DNA of 64,000 nucleotides. Source: JBBQVS01 sp963792705. GTDB lineage: Bacteria > Chloroflexota > Ktedonobacteria > Ktedonobacterales > Ktedonobacteraceae. Position numbers and translations under genes: made by a program. The notes under the pieces were generated by a model. That model did not search any database and was not told the DNA's origin. It saw nothing but the letters and a program-made list of their open reading frames with translations. Below are positions 8,310 through 17,145 of the stretch, piece by piece. Every line of letters starts with the position of its first letter. The stretch's first letter is position 1. Where the stretch lies: NCBI GenBank assembly GCA_963792705.1, contig CAWBXD010000011.1, positions 372,001 through 436,000 on the forward strand, read 5' to 3'.

Positions 8310-10718
8310 ATGATGGAACAGAGCGATATAGATTTGTTGCAAACGGCTCCCGAATATCACCTGCAAACAGTTCTCAAAGGACGACTTACCAGAGATCAGC
8401 AATCACCAGCAACAACCACGCTACCTACAGAACCAGTAGAGGTTGCACAATACCTGCTTAACCGTCCTGACCTTATACGTGTTATACGGGGTCTTGATCC
8501 GCCAGCATCGTATGTGCTACGCGAATTGGTGGCGTGTGGAGGCCGTGCGAACAGTCGTGATCTTGCGCTATACATTACAAACGGAGATGTGCTTTCGACC
8601 TTGAAGCAAGAAGCAGTGACGGCAACATCAGAACTTCTTCCATTTGGACAAGCACCAAGAAGCACTATTAGTCTAGGGACACCACCACAGTATCCCATCG
8701 CGCATCCTCATGGCGTCTTTGAGCAAACCATTCGTCACCTATTACTACAGGGTCTCCTGTACTGGGGCAAGCAAACGAATTTTGTGGGGCGTGACTATGC
8801 GAACGGTATTCACGATGGCGTCTTGATTGTGCCAGAGGCAGTAAAAGTGGTGGTTCGTGAATTGTGGAGTACTGAGGAACCATTCAGCACAATTCTTACG
8901 CAGCATGAAGGCAAGGCAGAGGATGTTGGTGATGGGGTACGTGGTTTGCAACGAGCCTTGTATCTTTACTGGTCGCTTGTCGCTTCGTTACGCGAAGGTC
9001 TAGCACTCGTAAACAATGGCCTACTCTCGCGAGCGGCTTTACGTCAAGTCATGGATCACATGGGACAAGGTACACAGCAGGGGCCGCGAGCGTTCGGTGA
9101 GCTAGTACGCCTGGAAAGTGATGTGCCATATTTCTTGTTCTTACGCCTATTGCTGATGAAGCTTTCCCTGTTACAAGAACGACAGGGAACACTCTATGCC
9201 GTGAATGCAGAAGCTTTTTTCGCACTACCTCTCGTTGAGCGAGCAAGACGCTGTTATGCGATTTGGCAAGATACACCTTTCTGGAACGAGATGCTTTATT
9301 TGCCGGATATTACTGTTCGTCCGGGTCCATCACCACTTGACGCGCCACACGAGGAAGTGATGCGAGCACGACAGGTTGTGCTAGAGCGAGCCGAACACGA
9401 ACGGCTAGACGAATGGCATGACCTGGGAACTTTCATTGCTCGTACCAAGCTCTACGTCCCCTACTTGCTTTTCCCACGACAATACGGGCCACGAGCGGAA
9501 CGCTACATGAGTAGTAGCAACCCATATGGCTGGGATTTTCGGCTTCGACGAGGCTGGCTGACACATCGTGAGGGCTGGCATATGGTCGAGGGCGGCTTCA
9601 TTCGCACCATTATTACAGGTCCGTTGCATTGGTTAGGCGTGGTAGAGATCGATAGTGAGAACATGCCGACAACGTTTCGCCTGACCTCTGGCGCGCTTTT
9701 CCTTCTAAGCGAAACTGTTCCGACAAGTGAGGAGATACCAGCCGGACGGCTTATTGTACAGCCCAATTTCGAGCTAGTAGCTCTAGCACCTACATCTGAA
9801 GCCTTACTCGTCAAGCTCGACCGTTTCGCGGAACGTGTCAGCCTGGAACATATTGCACAATATCGTATTACAAAAGCTAGCGTGACACGAGCCATTCAAA
9901 CAGGACTACACGCGCAAGATATCACAGCGATAGTGGAGCAAGCGTCGGGCGGTAATGTACCGCAAAATGTGCAATATTCGCTTGTCGAGTGGGAGCGGCA
10001 GGCGAGGCGGATAGAGATGTGGAGTAATGCGACGTTGCTTGAGGTCGATGAATCAGCACTGCTAGATGAACTCTTCGCCAATGAGCAACTACGCCCCATG
10101 TTAGGGCGTCGGCTGGGGCCGTGTCTCACAGAAGTTTTGCCAGAACACCTTGCTGCTATTCAGACCTTTCTATGGCAACGCGACTATTTGCCCTCGCTCG
10201 TTGACGCACCAACGCAAGATATCGCCTCAGACAATGGGCATCTCGCGCTACGCGAACCACAGTGGAGACTGCATGATGATGGACTTCTACAACCATTTTA
10301 TGCAGTGACCGATCTTTATTTGATGGCGGCGGTTGAGCGTTTTAGTGACTTCGACGAGTTGACGGGGTGGCGCAGGATAACGCCAACGGCACTACAGCGC
10401 GCACTTGCTATTAATATGCCGCTTGATGTCATCACGCATTTCCTGCAACAGTATTGTGAGGGTGGTATTCCGCCATCGTTTCTCATTCGGCTCAAGTTGT
10501 GGGGTGGTGGCTATCCAGCCCAGCATACACTCACCATTGAACGGACGCCAATGGTACGCCTATCGGCACAGGTGTTACAAGACCTACGCGCCGACACCGA
10601 ACTTGCTCCCCTACTTGGCAGTGAGATAGAGCAGGAGAGTCGCCTGGTTCATATACAAGCCGAGCATGTCGAGCGCGTTGTGGACCTGCTGAAAGAGCGT
10701 GGGTTCGTGGTGGAATAA
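8310..10718 (+). CDS. Helicase-associated domain protein (XPB/Ssl2 N-terminal-like), no motor domain
   Basis: The 802-residue protein begins with winged-helix-like regions (YLLNRPDLIRVIRGLDPP, LRELVACGGRANSRDLALYI). The region LIVQPNFELVALAP with LLVKLDRFAERVSLEHIAQY near 490-525 is typical of the helicase-associated domain found next to XPB-type helicases. From about 520 to 632 runs one unit (YRITKASVTRAIQTGL ... AIQTFLWQRDYLPSL), and a second related unit covers about 690-802 (RRITPTALQRALAI ... VERVVDLLKERGFVV), an internal duplication. No ATPase motifs are seen. GAGGGG precedes the start. Two hairpin terminators follow the stop. Confidence 0.7.
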   Translation: MMEQSDIDLLQTAPEYHLQTVLKGRLTRDQQSPATTTLPTEPVEVAQYLLNRPDLIRVIRGLDPPASYVLRELVACGGRANSRDLALYITNGDVLSTLKQEAVTATSELLPFGQAPRSTISLGTPPQYPIAHPHGVFEQTIRHLLLQGLLYWGKQTNFVGRDYANGIHDGVLIVPEAVKVVVRELWSTEEPFSTILTQHEGKAEDVGDGVRGLQRALYLYWSLVASLREGLALVNNGLLSRAALRQVMDHMGQGTQQGPRAFGELVRLESDVPYFLFLRLLLMKLSLLQERQGTLYAVNAEAFFALPLVERARRCYAIWQDTPFWNEMLYLPDITVRPGPSPLDAPHEEVMRARQVVLERAEHERLDEWHDLGTFIARTKLYVPYLLFPRQYGPRAERYMSSSNPYGWDFRLRRGWLTHREGWHMVEGGFIRTIITGPLHWLGVVEIDSENMPTTFRLTSGALFLLSETVPTSEEIPAGRLIVQPNFELVALAPTSEALLVKLDRFAERVSLEHIAQYRITKASVTRAIQTGLHAQDITAIVEQASGGNVPQNVQYSLVEWERQARRIEMWSNATLLEVDESALLDELFANEQLRPMLGRRLGPCLTEVLPEHLAAIQTFLWQRDYLPSLVDAPTQDIASDNGHLALREPQWRLHDDGLLQPFYAVTDLYLMAAVERFSDFDELTGWRRITPTALQRALAINMPLDVITHFLQQYCEGGIPPSFLIRLKLWGGGYPAQHTLTIERTPMVRLSAQVLQDLRADTELAPLLGSEIEQESRLVHIQAEHVERVVDLLKERGFVVE

Positions 10719-10812
10719 CGCGTAACAAAATTGGAGAAAGCACTCACCATCGCTACTTTTAGCCAATTCATGGGCTAATGTACCATGCGTGGTTTGAAGT
10801 TAAGAACCGGTT

Positions 10813-10858
10813 CTCAAAAAAAGGTGTGTGCATACCTTTTTTGTATACATTTTTGAGA
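10813..10858 (+). terminator. Nested hairpin after the helicase-associated pair
   Basis: The inner stem AAAAAAGGT (10817-10825) and ACCTTTTTT (10834-10842) surrounds an 8-base loop, with an outer stem CTCAAAAA/TTTTTGAG. The T-run fits rho-independent termination of the plus-strand operon. Confidence 0.65.
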
Positions 10859-10884
10859 GCAGATGATTAGCTAGGATGAATAGC

Positions 10885-10920
10885 AAAATAACGCCACATG
10901 TATGTGCATGGCGTTTTTTT
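10885..10920. terminator. Second hairpin, probably bidirectional, between convergent genes
   Basis: Stem AACGCCA (10890-10896) and TGGCGTT (10909-10915) is followed by a run of eight T on the plus strand, with A-rich sequence on the other side. It ends just before the stop of the minus-strand EcfT gene. Confidence 0.65.
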
Positions 10921-10931
10921 TGCTCTTTATT

Positions 10932-11846
10932 CTACCGATACAAAAAGTTAGGTATGCCTTGAATATGAGTAACGTGTAGCCAGCCCTGAGTGAAGAAGAT
11001 GCCTGTGATATTGAGCACGGTCAGGAGGGTAAAGCCTAGCACACACGCCCATGTGAGCCAGCGGTCATCGCGCAGCATACGGAGTTCGATGAGCCAAGTT
11101 CTTTTGCCTACACCAAAGCAACGGAGTTCCATCGCGTTGATGATGTCTTCCGCGCCAAGAATTGAGCCGATGACTACTGGCAGGATAAGGGGCGTAATCC
11201 GCACGATTTTGCCTACAATACCTCCGCGTAGCTTGTCAAGCTCAAAGCCACGCGCGCGCTGGGCCGCCATTGTTGTATCGAAATCTCGCAAGATACTTGG
11301 TAAAAAGCGGAATGAGAGGTCTACAGCGTAGGCATATTTATCGGGAAATCCCAGGCCCTTAAACGCCACCCCGATCTGACCCGGATCCACTGTATAGGGG
11401 ATTACTATTGCTAACGTCGCAATACTGATGTTACGCATGAGTTGTGTAAAAAAGAAGACGATGCTTTCCACACTAAATACCAGCGGTGCAGGCCCCAAAT
11501 ACGGTGCATGTGGCAAGAAGCCCAAAAAAGGAATAGCAACTAAAACATGCATATGTGCGATAGGATCGAGACCTTGTAGAATATCGCCACGTGCAAGAAT
11601 ATAATTGCCAACTGTCAGCAGCAGCGTTATGGTAAGTACCAGCCGCCACGTCGATTTTGTCTCCTGCCAGGTTAGTTTTGACATGCGAAAATAGAACATC
11701 GCCAGCACAAATCCAACCGAGATAAACCAGACATTTGAGGTCTGCAACACGGCAAAGCTATAGGCAAAAAGCACGATCAGCTTTGTACGAGGATCCAGGC
11801 GATGGATAAAGGAATCGCGTTGAATATATGAGAACGTTGCGAGCAT
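10932..11846 (-). CDS. ecfT: ECF transporter transmembrane (T) component, CbiQ/EcfT family
   Basis: The 304-residue integral membrane protein has about five or six hydrophobic helices and the coupling helices that connect ATPases to the substrate-binding S component. The first coupling motif is canonical, Ala-Arg-Gly at 198-200 (AQRARGFE). The second, normally also Ala-Arg-Gly, reads Leu-Arg-Cys at 241-243 (AMELRCFG), a notable deviation that keeps only the arginine. RDPR/LDPRTK near the N terminus is typical. It is the last gene of a three-gene minus-strand set (ATPases, S, T) and has its own AGGTG ribosome site. A hairpin lies in the gap before it. Confidence 0.9.
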   Translation of the reverse strand: MLATFSYIQRDSFIHRLDPRTKLIVLFAYSFAVLQTSNVWFISVGFVLAMFYFRMSKLTWQETKSTWRLVLTITLLLTVGNYILARGDILQGLDPIAHMHVLVAIPFLGFLPHAPYLGPAPLVFSVESIVFFFTQLMRNISIATLAIVIPYTVDPGQIGVAFKGLGFPDKYAYAVDLSFRFLPSILRDFDTTMAAQRARGFELDKLRGGIVGKIVRITPLILPVVIGSILGAEDIINAMELRCFGVGKRTWLIELRMLRDDRWLTWACVLGFTLLTVLNITGIFFTQGWLHVTHIQGIPNFLYR

Positions 11847-11904
11847 GTGCTTTTCACCTGTTCCTGTAAAGTCATACTATGTATGGTTTTTTCTAAAAAG
11901 GATG

Positions 11905-11956
11905 CCTTGCCGGAGCTGCTAACTTAGCATTGGCATTCATACTCGCCCCGGCAAGG
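11905..11956 (-). terminator. Intercistronic hairpin between ECF S and T genes
   Basis: Nine-base perfect arms CCTTGCCGG (11905-11913) and CCGGCAAGG (11948-11956) flank a 34-base loop. On the minus strand they are followed by CATCCTTTTTAG, so this could be a weak terminator or an mRNA-stability element that sets the dose of the T component. Confidence 0.45.
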
Positions 11957-11977
11957 TATGTCATTTGAGAAGACGTG

Positions 11978-12610
11978 CTAATGATCCCTTGGCGGGGTTT
12001 GAGGTGTGATGGCAAATTCCTCATCCTCTTCTTGCGCCACATAGACTCCACGACGTGCTGTGGCAGCATTGTAGGCTACCAGGAAGATGGGGAGAAGAAT
12101 TAGGCCGCAGACCAGATCAGAGAGGAACGCGGGAATGAACTCACTGGTCGCACCAGCAACATCGTATTTCGACACCCAGATATCCGTATAGGCAGCAAAA
12201 CCAATACCAATCAGAATACCTAACGCGCTCAATACCTCTACAATGACCACTTGAGTTGGCCTCGTATACCGTCCCAATACACCACGCAGTGTACTATAGA
12301 GTGCCAGGCCCGCGAAAAGCCCGATCAAGCCATTGCCGATATCCCAGTTCCAGTACACACCATAACCAGAGATAAGATCGCTCAGGAAGTTCCCCACCAG
12401 ACCTGCGAAAAGTCCGACCACCGGACCAAATACCGCACCAAAGAATAACGGAATAACAATGCCGGGACGTAGTGAAACACGACCAATACTTGGCAACTGA
12501 ATAAAATTGGTTGCGATACTCAAACCTGCGTAGAGTGCCGCTCCAAGTGCCATATAGACCACTTGTGATACGCCAACCTTCCAGATAGACGTTCTCGCTG
12601 TCTTCGCCAT
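11978..12610 (-). CDS. ECF transporter substrate-binding (S) component
   Basis: The chosen start is ATG 12610 (MAKTARTSIWKV), with AAGGAA upstream; a longer in-frame start at 12661 has no ribosome site. The 210-residue product has about six membrane helices. VSLRPGIVIPLFFGAVFGPVVG (split here as VSLRPGIVIPLF and FGAVFGPVVG) and LVGNFLSDLI are hallmarks of ECF S proteins of the vitamin-uptake type. The C-terminal 30 residues are hydrophilic and acidic. The substrate cannot be told from sequence: no riboswitch was found in front of the set. The two-ATPase-fusion partner resembles the YkoD arrangement of thiamine-precursor uptake, but that is only suggestive. Confidence 0.8.
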   Translation of the reverse strand: MAKTARTSIWKVGVSQVVYMALGAALYAGLSIATNFIQLPSIGRVSLRPGIVIPLFFGAVFGPVVGLFAGLVGNFLSDLISGYGVYWNWDIGNGLIGLFAGLALYSTLRGVLGRYTRPTQVVIVEVLSALGILIGIGFAAYTDIWVSKYDVAGATSEFIPAFLSDLVCGLILLPIFLVAYNAATARRGVYVAQEEDEEFAITPQTPPRDH

Positions 12611-12718
12611 AAGTTCGTTTCCTTTCTTGTACAAAAAACACGATGAATAAAATTTCTTCATAGATAGATATCTATGAAAGCCGAATATAAAATACTGTGC
12701 TCTCTCACATTGGGTAGT

Positions 12719-14410
12719 TCAAGAGGTGAGATAGCGCAGCAAGGAAGTAGGTCGTAAATGACAAGCATCTAGTAAAGCTGCATTGCGTAGCACCTCCAAT
12801 GGTGCGCCATCCGCTTCGATCTTGCCCTCTTTCAGCAACACGACGCGTTGTGTATAACGTAATGCCAGGTCCAGGTCGTGGGTAATAAATAAGAGCGCGT
12901 CAAGGTTGGGAATTTGGCGAATATACTCCATCAGCGAAATATAGGCACGATAATCCTGCCCTGCCGTCGGCTCATCGAGCAAGAGAATCTTGCTCTTCAT
13001 TGCCAGAATTGAGGCAATCGTCACCCGTTTTTGTTGTCCAAAGCTCAGAGAGAATGGTGATCGCTGTTCAAACGCCTTAATGCCCACGGCTTCTTCCGCC
13101 TCGTCAACTGCCTGTTTCAATTCATCGGAGCCAAAGCGCAAGTTTTCCGGTCCAAAACTAACTTCTTTGCGGACTGTTGGCGCGTAAAGCATTGCACCTG
13201 GATGTTGAAAGACATAGCCTACCTGTGAGGCGATCTGTGCAACACTTAAGCGCTTGGCATCTTTCCCATAGAGCTGAATTGACCCCTTTGTGGGCCGCAG
13301 CAACCCCAATGATTGCTTCACCAATGTTGTTTTGCCAGCCCCATTAGGACCAAGCAAGGCAATGATCTCGCCGCGTTTGATCTGAAAGCTCACACCCTTT
13401 AAAATTTCCGGTGCAAACGGCGCGTAGCGATAATGTACATCCTCAAATGCCAGAATAACCTCATTCTGTTTGGCTGGATGACCACTTGCATCCTGTCTAG
13501 TCAAAATAGGCGTAATCAACCGTGTGCGTATTTGCTGTGCATCTAAGGCTGAACCTAGCCGTTGCAACGTAGACTCAACGGGTAGCTTTACCTGCTCCGG
13601 GTCTGCCCGCGAAAGAAACGTTGCCACATCTCCAAAGAACACCTGGCGCCCCTGATCCATGAGTAATACTTTGTCTACATGGAGATTGAGCGCCTCCTCC
13701 ACACGATGTTCCACAATAATAATGGTATGACCCTTCTGGCGCAGGTGACTGATTAATTGCTCTAATTCGTCAACCGCGAAGGAATCCAGGCTAGCGAACG
13801 GTTCATCAAAGAGGAAAATGGCGGGTTCCATTACAAGCAAGCCAGCCGCCGCCACTAATTGCCTTTGCCCACCAGACAATGCATGAACTGCTTTGTGGCG
13901 ATATGACTTCAATTTCAACTGTTGGACTACATCCTCGATACGCTGGCGCATCTGTGCTCGTGGCATCTCTAAATTTTCAAGGCCAAAAGCAATCTCCTCC
14001 TCTACCATACTCCCCACAATCTGCTTATCGGGGTCTTGCAACATCGTTCCGATATGTTTTGCTAAAGCGCGCAAAGAACTATCGCTTACCGCCTGCCCAT
14101 TGAGCCGAATCTCGCCCGTCAATTTTCCTGGATACTTCAAGGGTATTAACCCGTTCAAGCATTTAAGCAATGTACTCTTGCCACAACCGCTAGGGCCAGC
14201 GATCAAGAGCAATTCGCCCGGTAAAAGCGAGAAAGAGATATCCTCAAGCACGAGTGGGCGTTTCGTTGCGACCGAACTAACCTTTTGTTGCGGCTGCTCA
14301 TCCTGTAGGGCATAACGGAAGCGAACATGCTCCAACAATACCGCTGGTTGTCCTGCCTCATCCGTGCTTATAGGTGTATGAGTAGACTCATGCGATGATG
14401 ATACATCCAT
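12719..14410 (-). CDS. ECF transporter ATPase, two fused nucleotide-binding domains
   Basis: The 563-residue protein carries two complete ABC ATPase halves. Domain 1 has Walker A GPSGCGKST (72-80), signature LSGGQ (178-182), Walker B FLFDEP (199-204) and switch His in IIVEHR. Domain 2 has GPNGAGKTT, signature LSFGQQKRV, ILLLDEPTAG and FITHDLD. Both halves look catalytically complete. In most ECF systems EcfA1 and EcfA2 are separate; the fusion is as in YkoD-type proteins. It is the first gene of the set, about 100 bases ahead of the S gene, and energises uptake by the S and T proteins at the membrane. Confidence 0.92.
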   Translation of the reverse strand: MDVSSSHESTHTPISTDEAGQPAVLLEHVRFRYALQDEQPQQKVSSVATKRPLVLEDISFSLLPGELLLIAGPSGCGKSTLLKCLNGLIPLKYPGKLTGEIRLNGQAVSDSSLRALAKHIGTMLQDPDKQIVGSMVEEEIAFGLENLEMPRAQMRQRIEDVVQQLKLKSYRHKAVHALSGGQRQLVAAAGLLVMEPAIFLFDEPFASLDSFAVDELEQLISHLRQKGHTIIIVEHRVEEALNLHVDKVLLMDQGRQVFFGDVATFLSRADPEQVKLPVESTLQRLGSALDAQQIRTRLITPILTRQDASGHPAKQNEVILAFEDVHYRYAPFAPEILKGVSFQIKRGEIIALLGPNGAGKTTLVKQSLGLLRPTKGSIQLYGKDAKRLSVAQIASQVGYVFQHPGAMLYAPTVRKEVSFGPENLRFGSDELKQAVDEAEEAVGIKAFEQRSPFSLSFGQQKRVTIASILAMKSKILLLDEPTAGQDYRAYISLMEYIRQIPNLDALLFITHDLDLALRYTQRVVLLKEGKIEADGAPLEVLRNAALLDACHLRPTSLLRYLTS

Positions 14411-14454
14411 CTATCCGATCATTGCCTTTCCATTTCATAGCGCAGTTTCCTCTA

Positions 14455-14483
14455 AGCGTACCGAGAGTTTCAGATACTGTCAA
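14455..14483 (-). promoter_or_regulatory. Candidate promoter of the ECF transporter genes
   Basis: On the minus strand TTGACA (14483-14478) and TACGCT (14460-14455) are spaced by 17 bases, 45 bases before the ATPase start. The -35 is perfect and the -10 is weak. No TPP, FMN or cobalamin riboswitch consensus is apparent in 14411-14640. Confidence 0.4.
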
Positions 14484-14644
14484 TATCAGTTGATTTCCCT
14501 GCTTAAAATTGTCAACAAGCAAATACAACATATTTATTTCCTTTGAGGAGAGGGAAAAGTATAAAAGTTAGAGGAGGGGAAGCAATCCACTCAGCGTTTA
14601 ATAACGTAGTGTTATGTAAATACATAATATTCAGGGAGCTTTGT

Positions 14645-16780
14645 ATGTCGTCCACTTTAGCACCTATCCCTATGAGGCAACACGGGAGAGTTCCATCTCC
14701 TCATCACTTTGTAAAAAGATTTTCCGTCTCTCTACTTGTGCTATTTATGGTCCTCTTATTTCTTTGTCTCGCTATCGGCCCATCTTATACCTCACGAGCA
14801 CAGTCAGGCGTAGTAACGGTTGCTCATACGAGTGCGACGGTGGATGAAAGTTGTAAGGCGGCCTATTATTCGCGCGATGGCAACCCGTTTCAGCTTTGCC
14901 CCGGTCCCTTTCCTGGTGGTGGAAACTGTGTCTGGTGGGCATGGGAACAATGGCATCTGCTCGGCTATGACCTTCCGTTGAATTGGGGCAATGCCGCTGA
15001 TTGGGTTGTGGATGCTGAACGTACAGGACTGCCAGTTGGAACCGAGCCACGGGTAGGTGCCATCGCGGTCTTTCCACGCGCCGATGGTGTATGGGCCTAT
15101 GGTCCAGAGGGGCATGTCGCTTTTGTTACCTCGGTTAGTGATGATGCCAGTACATTCAATGTTACCTATCAAAACTATGGCGACCCAACACCAATGTATA
15201 TTGGACAGGATTATCCTGTTACGCAAATTAATAATGCAAACTTTCAGAGAAGCGAGTTGCGCTTTATCTACTTTCCCACCCAGATAGACACTACGCGTTT
15301 TGCACATCTTCAAGGTATTGATGAGAGTGCCGTTGCTGGATTGAAGATAGCGAACGCACAAGCTAGTACTCAAGGGAACAGTCAAACAAAGGTACCGACA
15401 AAAAATACTGTTACCGAGAGTCGCTTGACCCTTGGTCTCCCTGATGGCAGTGGTACAGCAGAGCAAGAGTTCAACGCTGATTTTACTGGAGATGGTTTGA
15501 GCGACCTCTTACTTTATAATCGACAGCAGGGAAGTTTGGGAATCACTTCGCTGTCACCTTACAACAATCCTGGACAGCATATGATACGCAGTGGTCAAAC
15601 ATACGCGCAATATTCGCCTTCTGAAACGCCATTAGCACAAAAAGTTATGCTTTCAGATGATAAAACAGCTTCGAATGGTTGGGGTTCAAACCTAGATATT
15701 CGGGTGGGAGATTTTGCGGGAACAGGCGCATCGGATATATTGCTCTATGATCGCACAAGTGGCACCATGCAAATCCTTACTCTCACGCCACAACTTACGA
15801 TTAAAACACATGTCTCGCTACCTGGTTGGGGACCAAACTGGGAACTCTATGCAGGACGTTTTGATGGGCAGCATACAGGATTGTTCATGTATAATCGTTT
15901 CGCCGATGCTAGTATTCCATCATCGCTTACAAGCAGTGTGCAAACGGGAAATCCATTGCAACAATGGCGCATGACAGGGCGTACAGCAAACGCCGTTATC
16001 CTGGATTTTAACGCTGACCTGAGTGTACGACATATACAACAATATACGCAGTGGCATAACTCGTGGGAAGTCTATATTGGACGCTATAAGAATGCGAATC
16101 AGGACGGCGTTTTCCTGTACGACCGTAAAATTGGCGAGGCACGCGTCATGGATTTTGACGCGAACATGGCGATTAATGACTATCAAGAGATACACGATTT
16201 AAGCGGCAACTGGCAGGTCTTTAGCGGTGATTTTAATGGGTCGGGACGCGCTCAGGTGATGTTATATGAGCCAAGCCGAGGAATGGGAGCATTTCTTGTC
16301 CTGGGGTCTGACCTTTCCCTCCAAAGGCGGCAAAACTACACAGGATGGACACCGAATGAGGTATTCTATGTGGGGCATTTCGGGACGGACCGCCTTAACG
16401 CGATGCTCTATGACCCACAAGCTGGGACAAGTACCTTTATAGTTTTTGATGACACGCTTAAAATACTGACGCTACACACCGTCCATAGTTGGGACCAACA
16501 CTATCAAATTTTGGTCGGAGCCTTTGTTGATCGCACAACATGTTTAGCGAATGGTAACTGTGGTAAGGGTGACGATATCCTGGTGTTGAACCGAGCAACA
16601 GGCCAGATACAACAGTACGTCTTCACCTTTGGGCGTCAATATCAAGTAGTTGATAACCGCACACAGCCCTATATACGTAGCGGATTTGGCAATGTCGATA
16701 CATACAAAACCGTCGATACTACCATCTTCCAAGTTGTGAAGACTTTCGACACAAGCATTAATAACGAAGAGTTATATTAA
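14645..16780 (+). CDS. Exported CHAP-domain amidase/peptidase with C-terminal beta-propeller repeats
   Basis: The start is taken at ATG 14645 (AGGGAG 8 bases upstream), giving 711 residues. A hydrophobic helix at about 20-45 is a signal peptide or anchor. The CHAP domain (about 65-210) shows the catalytic Cys in GGNCVWWAWEQW, His in EGHVAFVTSV and the polar residue in YQNYGDP, as in cell-wall hydrolases that cleave peptidoglycan stem or bridge bonds. The rest is about seven FG-GAP-like repeats (FTGDGLSDLLLYNRQQG, GDFAGTGASDILLYDRTSG, GDFNGSGRAQVMLYEPSRG and others), probably a seven-bladed propeller outside the cell. A long perfect terminator follows immediately. A role in wall remodelling or sporulation is inferred. 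Confidence 0.85.
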   Translation: MSSTLAPIPMRQHGRVPSPHHFVKRFSVSLLVLFMVLLFLCLAIGPSYTSRAQSGVVTVAHTSATVDESCKAAYYSRDGNPFQLCPGPFPGGGNCVWWAWEQWHLLGYDLPLNWGNAADWVVDAERTGLPVGTEPRVGAIAVFPRADGVWAYGPEGHVAFVTSVSDDASTFNVTYQNYGDPTPMYIGQDYPVTQINNANFQRSELRFIYFPTQIDTTRFAHLQGIDESAVAGLKIANAQASTQGNSQTKVPTKNTVTESRLTLGLPDGSGTAEQEFNADFTGDGLSDLLLYNRQQGSLGITSLSPYNNPGQHMIRSGQTYAQYSPSETPLAQKVMLSDDKTASNGWGSNLDIRVGDFAGTGASDILLYDRTSGTMQILTLTPQLTIKTHVSLPGWGPNWELYAGRFDGQHTGLFMYNRFADASIPSSLTSSVQTGNPLQQWRMTGRTANAVILDFNADLSVRHIQQYTQWHNSWEVYIGRYKNANQDGVFLYDRKIGEARVMDFDANMAINDYQEIHDLSGNWQVFSGDFNGSGRAQVMLYEPSRGMGAFLVLGSDLSLQRRQNYTGWTPNEVFYVGHFGTDRLNAMLYDPQAGTSTFIVFDDTLKILTLHTVHSWDQHYQILVGAFVDRTTCLANGNCGKGDDILVLNRATGQIQQYVFTFGRQYQVVDNRTQPYIRSGFGNVDTYKTVDTTIFQVVKTFDTSINNEELY

Positions 16781-16830
16781 ACAAAAAGAGAGCGAGAAGG
16801 CGTGTCCGTGCCTTCTCGCTCTCTTTTTGT
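16781..16830. terminator. Strong rho-independent terminator
   Basis: Perfect 21-base arms 16781-16801 and 16810-16830 with an 8-base loop begin at the base after the CHAP stop codon. The arms start ACAAAAAGAGAG and end CTCTCTTTTTGT, so they supply a T-run in both directions. Confidence 0.9.
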
Positions 16831-16855
16831 TTTCTTACCATTCTCAAGAAAAGTG

Positions 16856-16884
16856 TTGACAATTCACCAAGGGTATGGTATCTT
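16856..16884 (+). promoter_or_regulatory. Promoter of the tRNA pair
   Basis: TTGACA (16856-16861), a 17-base spacer and TATCTT (16879-16884) lie about 55 bases ahead of tRNA-Gly. The -35 is perfect and four of the six -10 bases match. Confidence 0.7.
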
Positions 16885-16937
16885 AATCCTGCAAACGAGA
16901 TTACAGATATGTGATTAGCCGTATGCGATTGGCATCA

Positions 16938-17009
16938 GCGGGAGTGGCTCAGTGGTAGAGCATCTCCTTGCCAAGGAGAAAGTCGCGGGTTCGATCCCCG
17001 TCTCCCGCT
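16938..17009 (+). tRNA. tRNA-Gly (anticodon GCC)
   Basis: Acceptor arms GCGGGAG (16938-16944) and CTCCCGC (17002-17008) pair fully with discriminator T. The D arm GGCTCAGTGGTAGAGC, anticodon arm CTCCTTGCCAAGGAG and T arm GCGGGTTCGATCCCCGT are standard. CCA is not encoded. Confidence 0.97.
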
Positions 17010-17021
17010 CTCCCCTTTTCA

Positions 17022-17095
17022 GGCGACGTCGCCAAGTGGTAAGGCACGGCTCTGCAAAAGCTGCACCAGCGGTTCAAATCCGCTCGTCGCCTCCA
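17022..17095 (+). tRNA. tRNA-Cys (anticodon GCA)
   Basis: Acceptor arms GGCGACG and CGTCGCC pair fully, with discriminator T92 and an encoded CCA (17093-17095), unlike the tRNA-Gly next to it. The anticodon loop CTGCAAA reads UGC/UGU. The D loop GCCAAGTGGTAAGGC and T arm AGCGGTTCAAATCCGCT are normal. Confidence 0.96.
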
Positions 17096-17096
17096 A

Positions 17097-17131
17097 GAGA
17101 CGTGATATGTATCACGTCTCTTCTCTTTTTT
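17097..17131 (+). terminator. Terminator of the tRNA transcript
   Basis: GAGACGTGAT (17097-17106) and ATCACGTCTC (17111-17120) form a perfect 10-base stem with loop ATGT, followed by TTCTCTTTTTT. It starts two bases after the tRNA-Cys CCA and overlaps the leader of recO. Confidence 0.88.
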
Positions 17132-17145
17132 CATGCAGGACACTC

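Noticed and set aside
12611..12661. Longer N terminus of the ECF S component
   Set aside because: The start at 12610 has AAGGAA at good distance; the longer form adds a basic stretch unlike family members.
14411..14644. TPP or other vitamin riboswitch for the ECF transporter
   Set aside because: No conserved riboswitch core was found on either strand of the gap.
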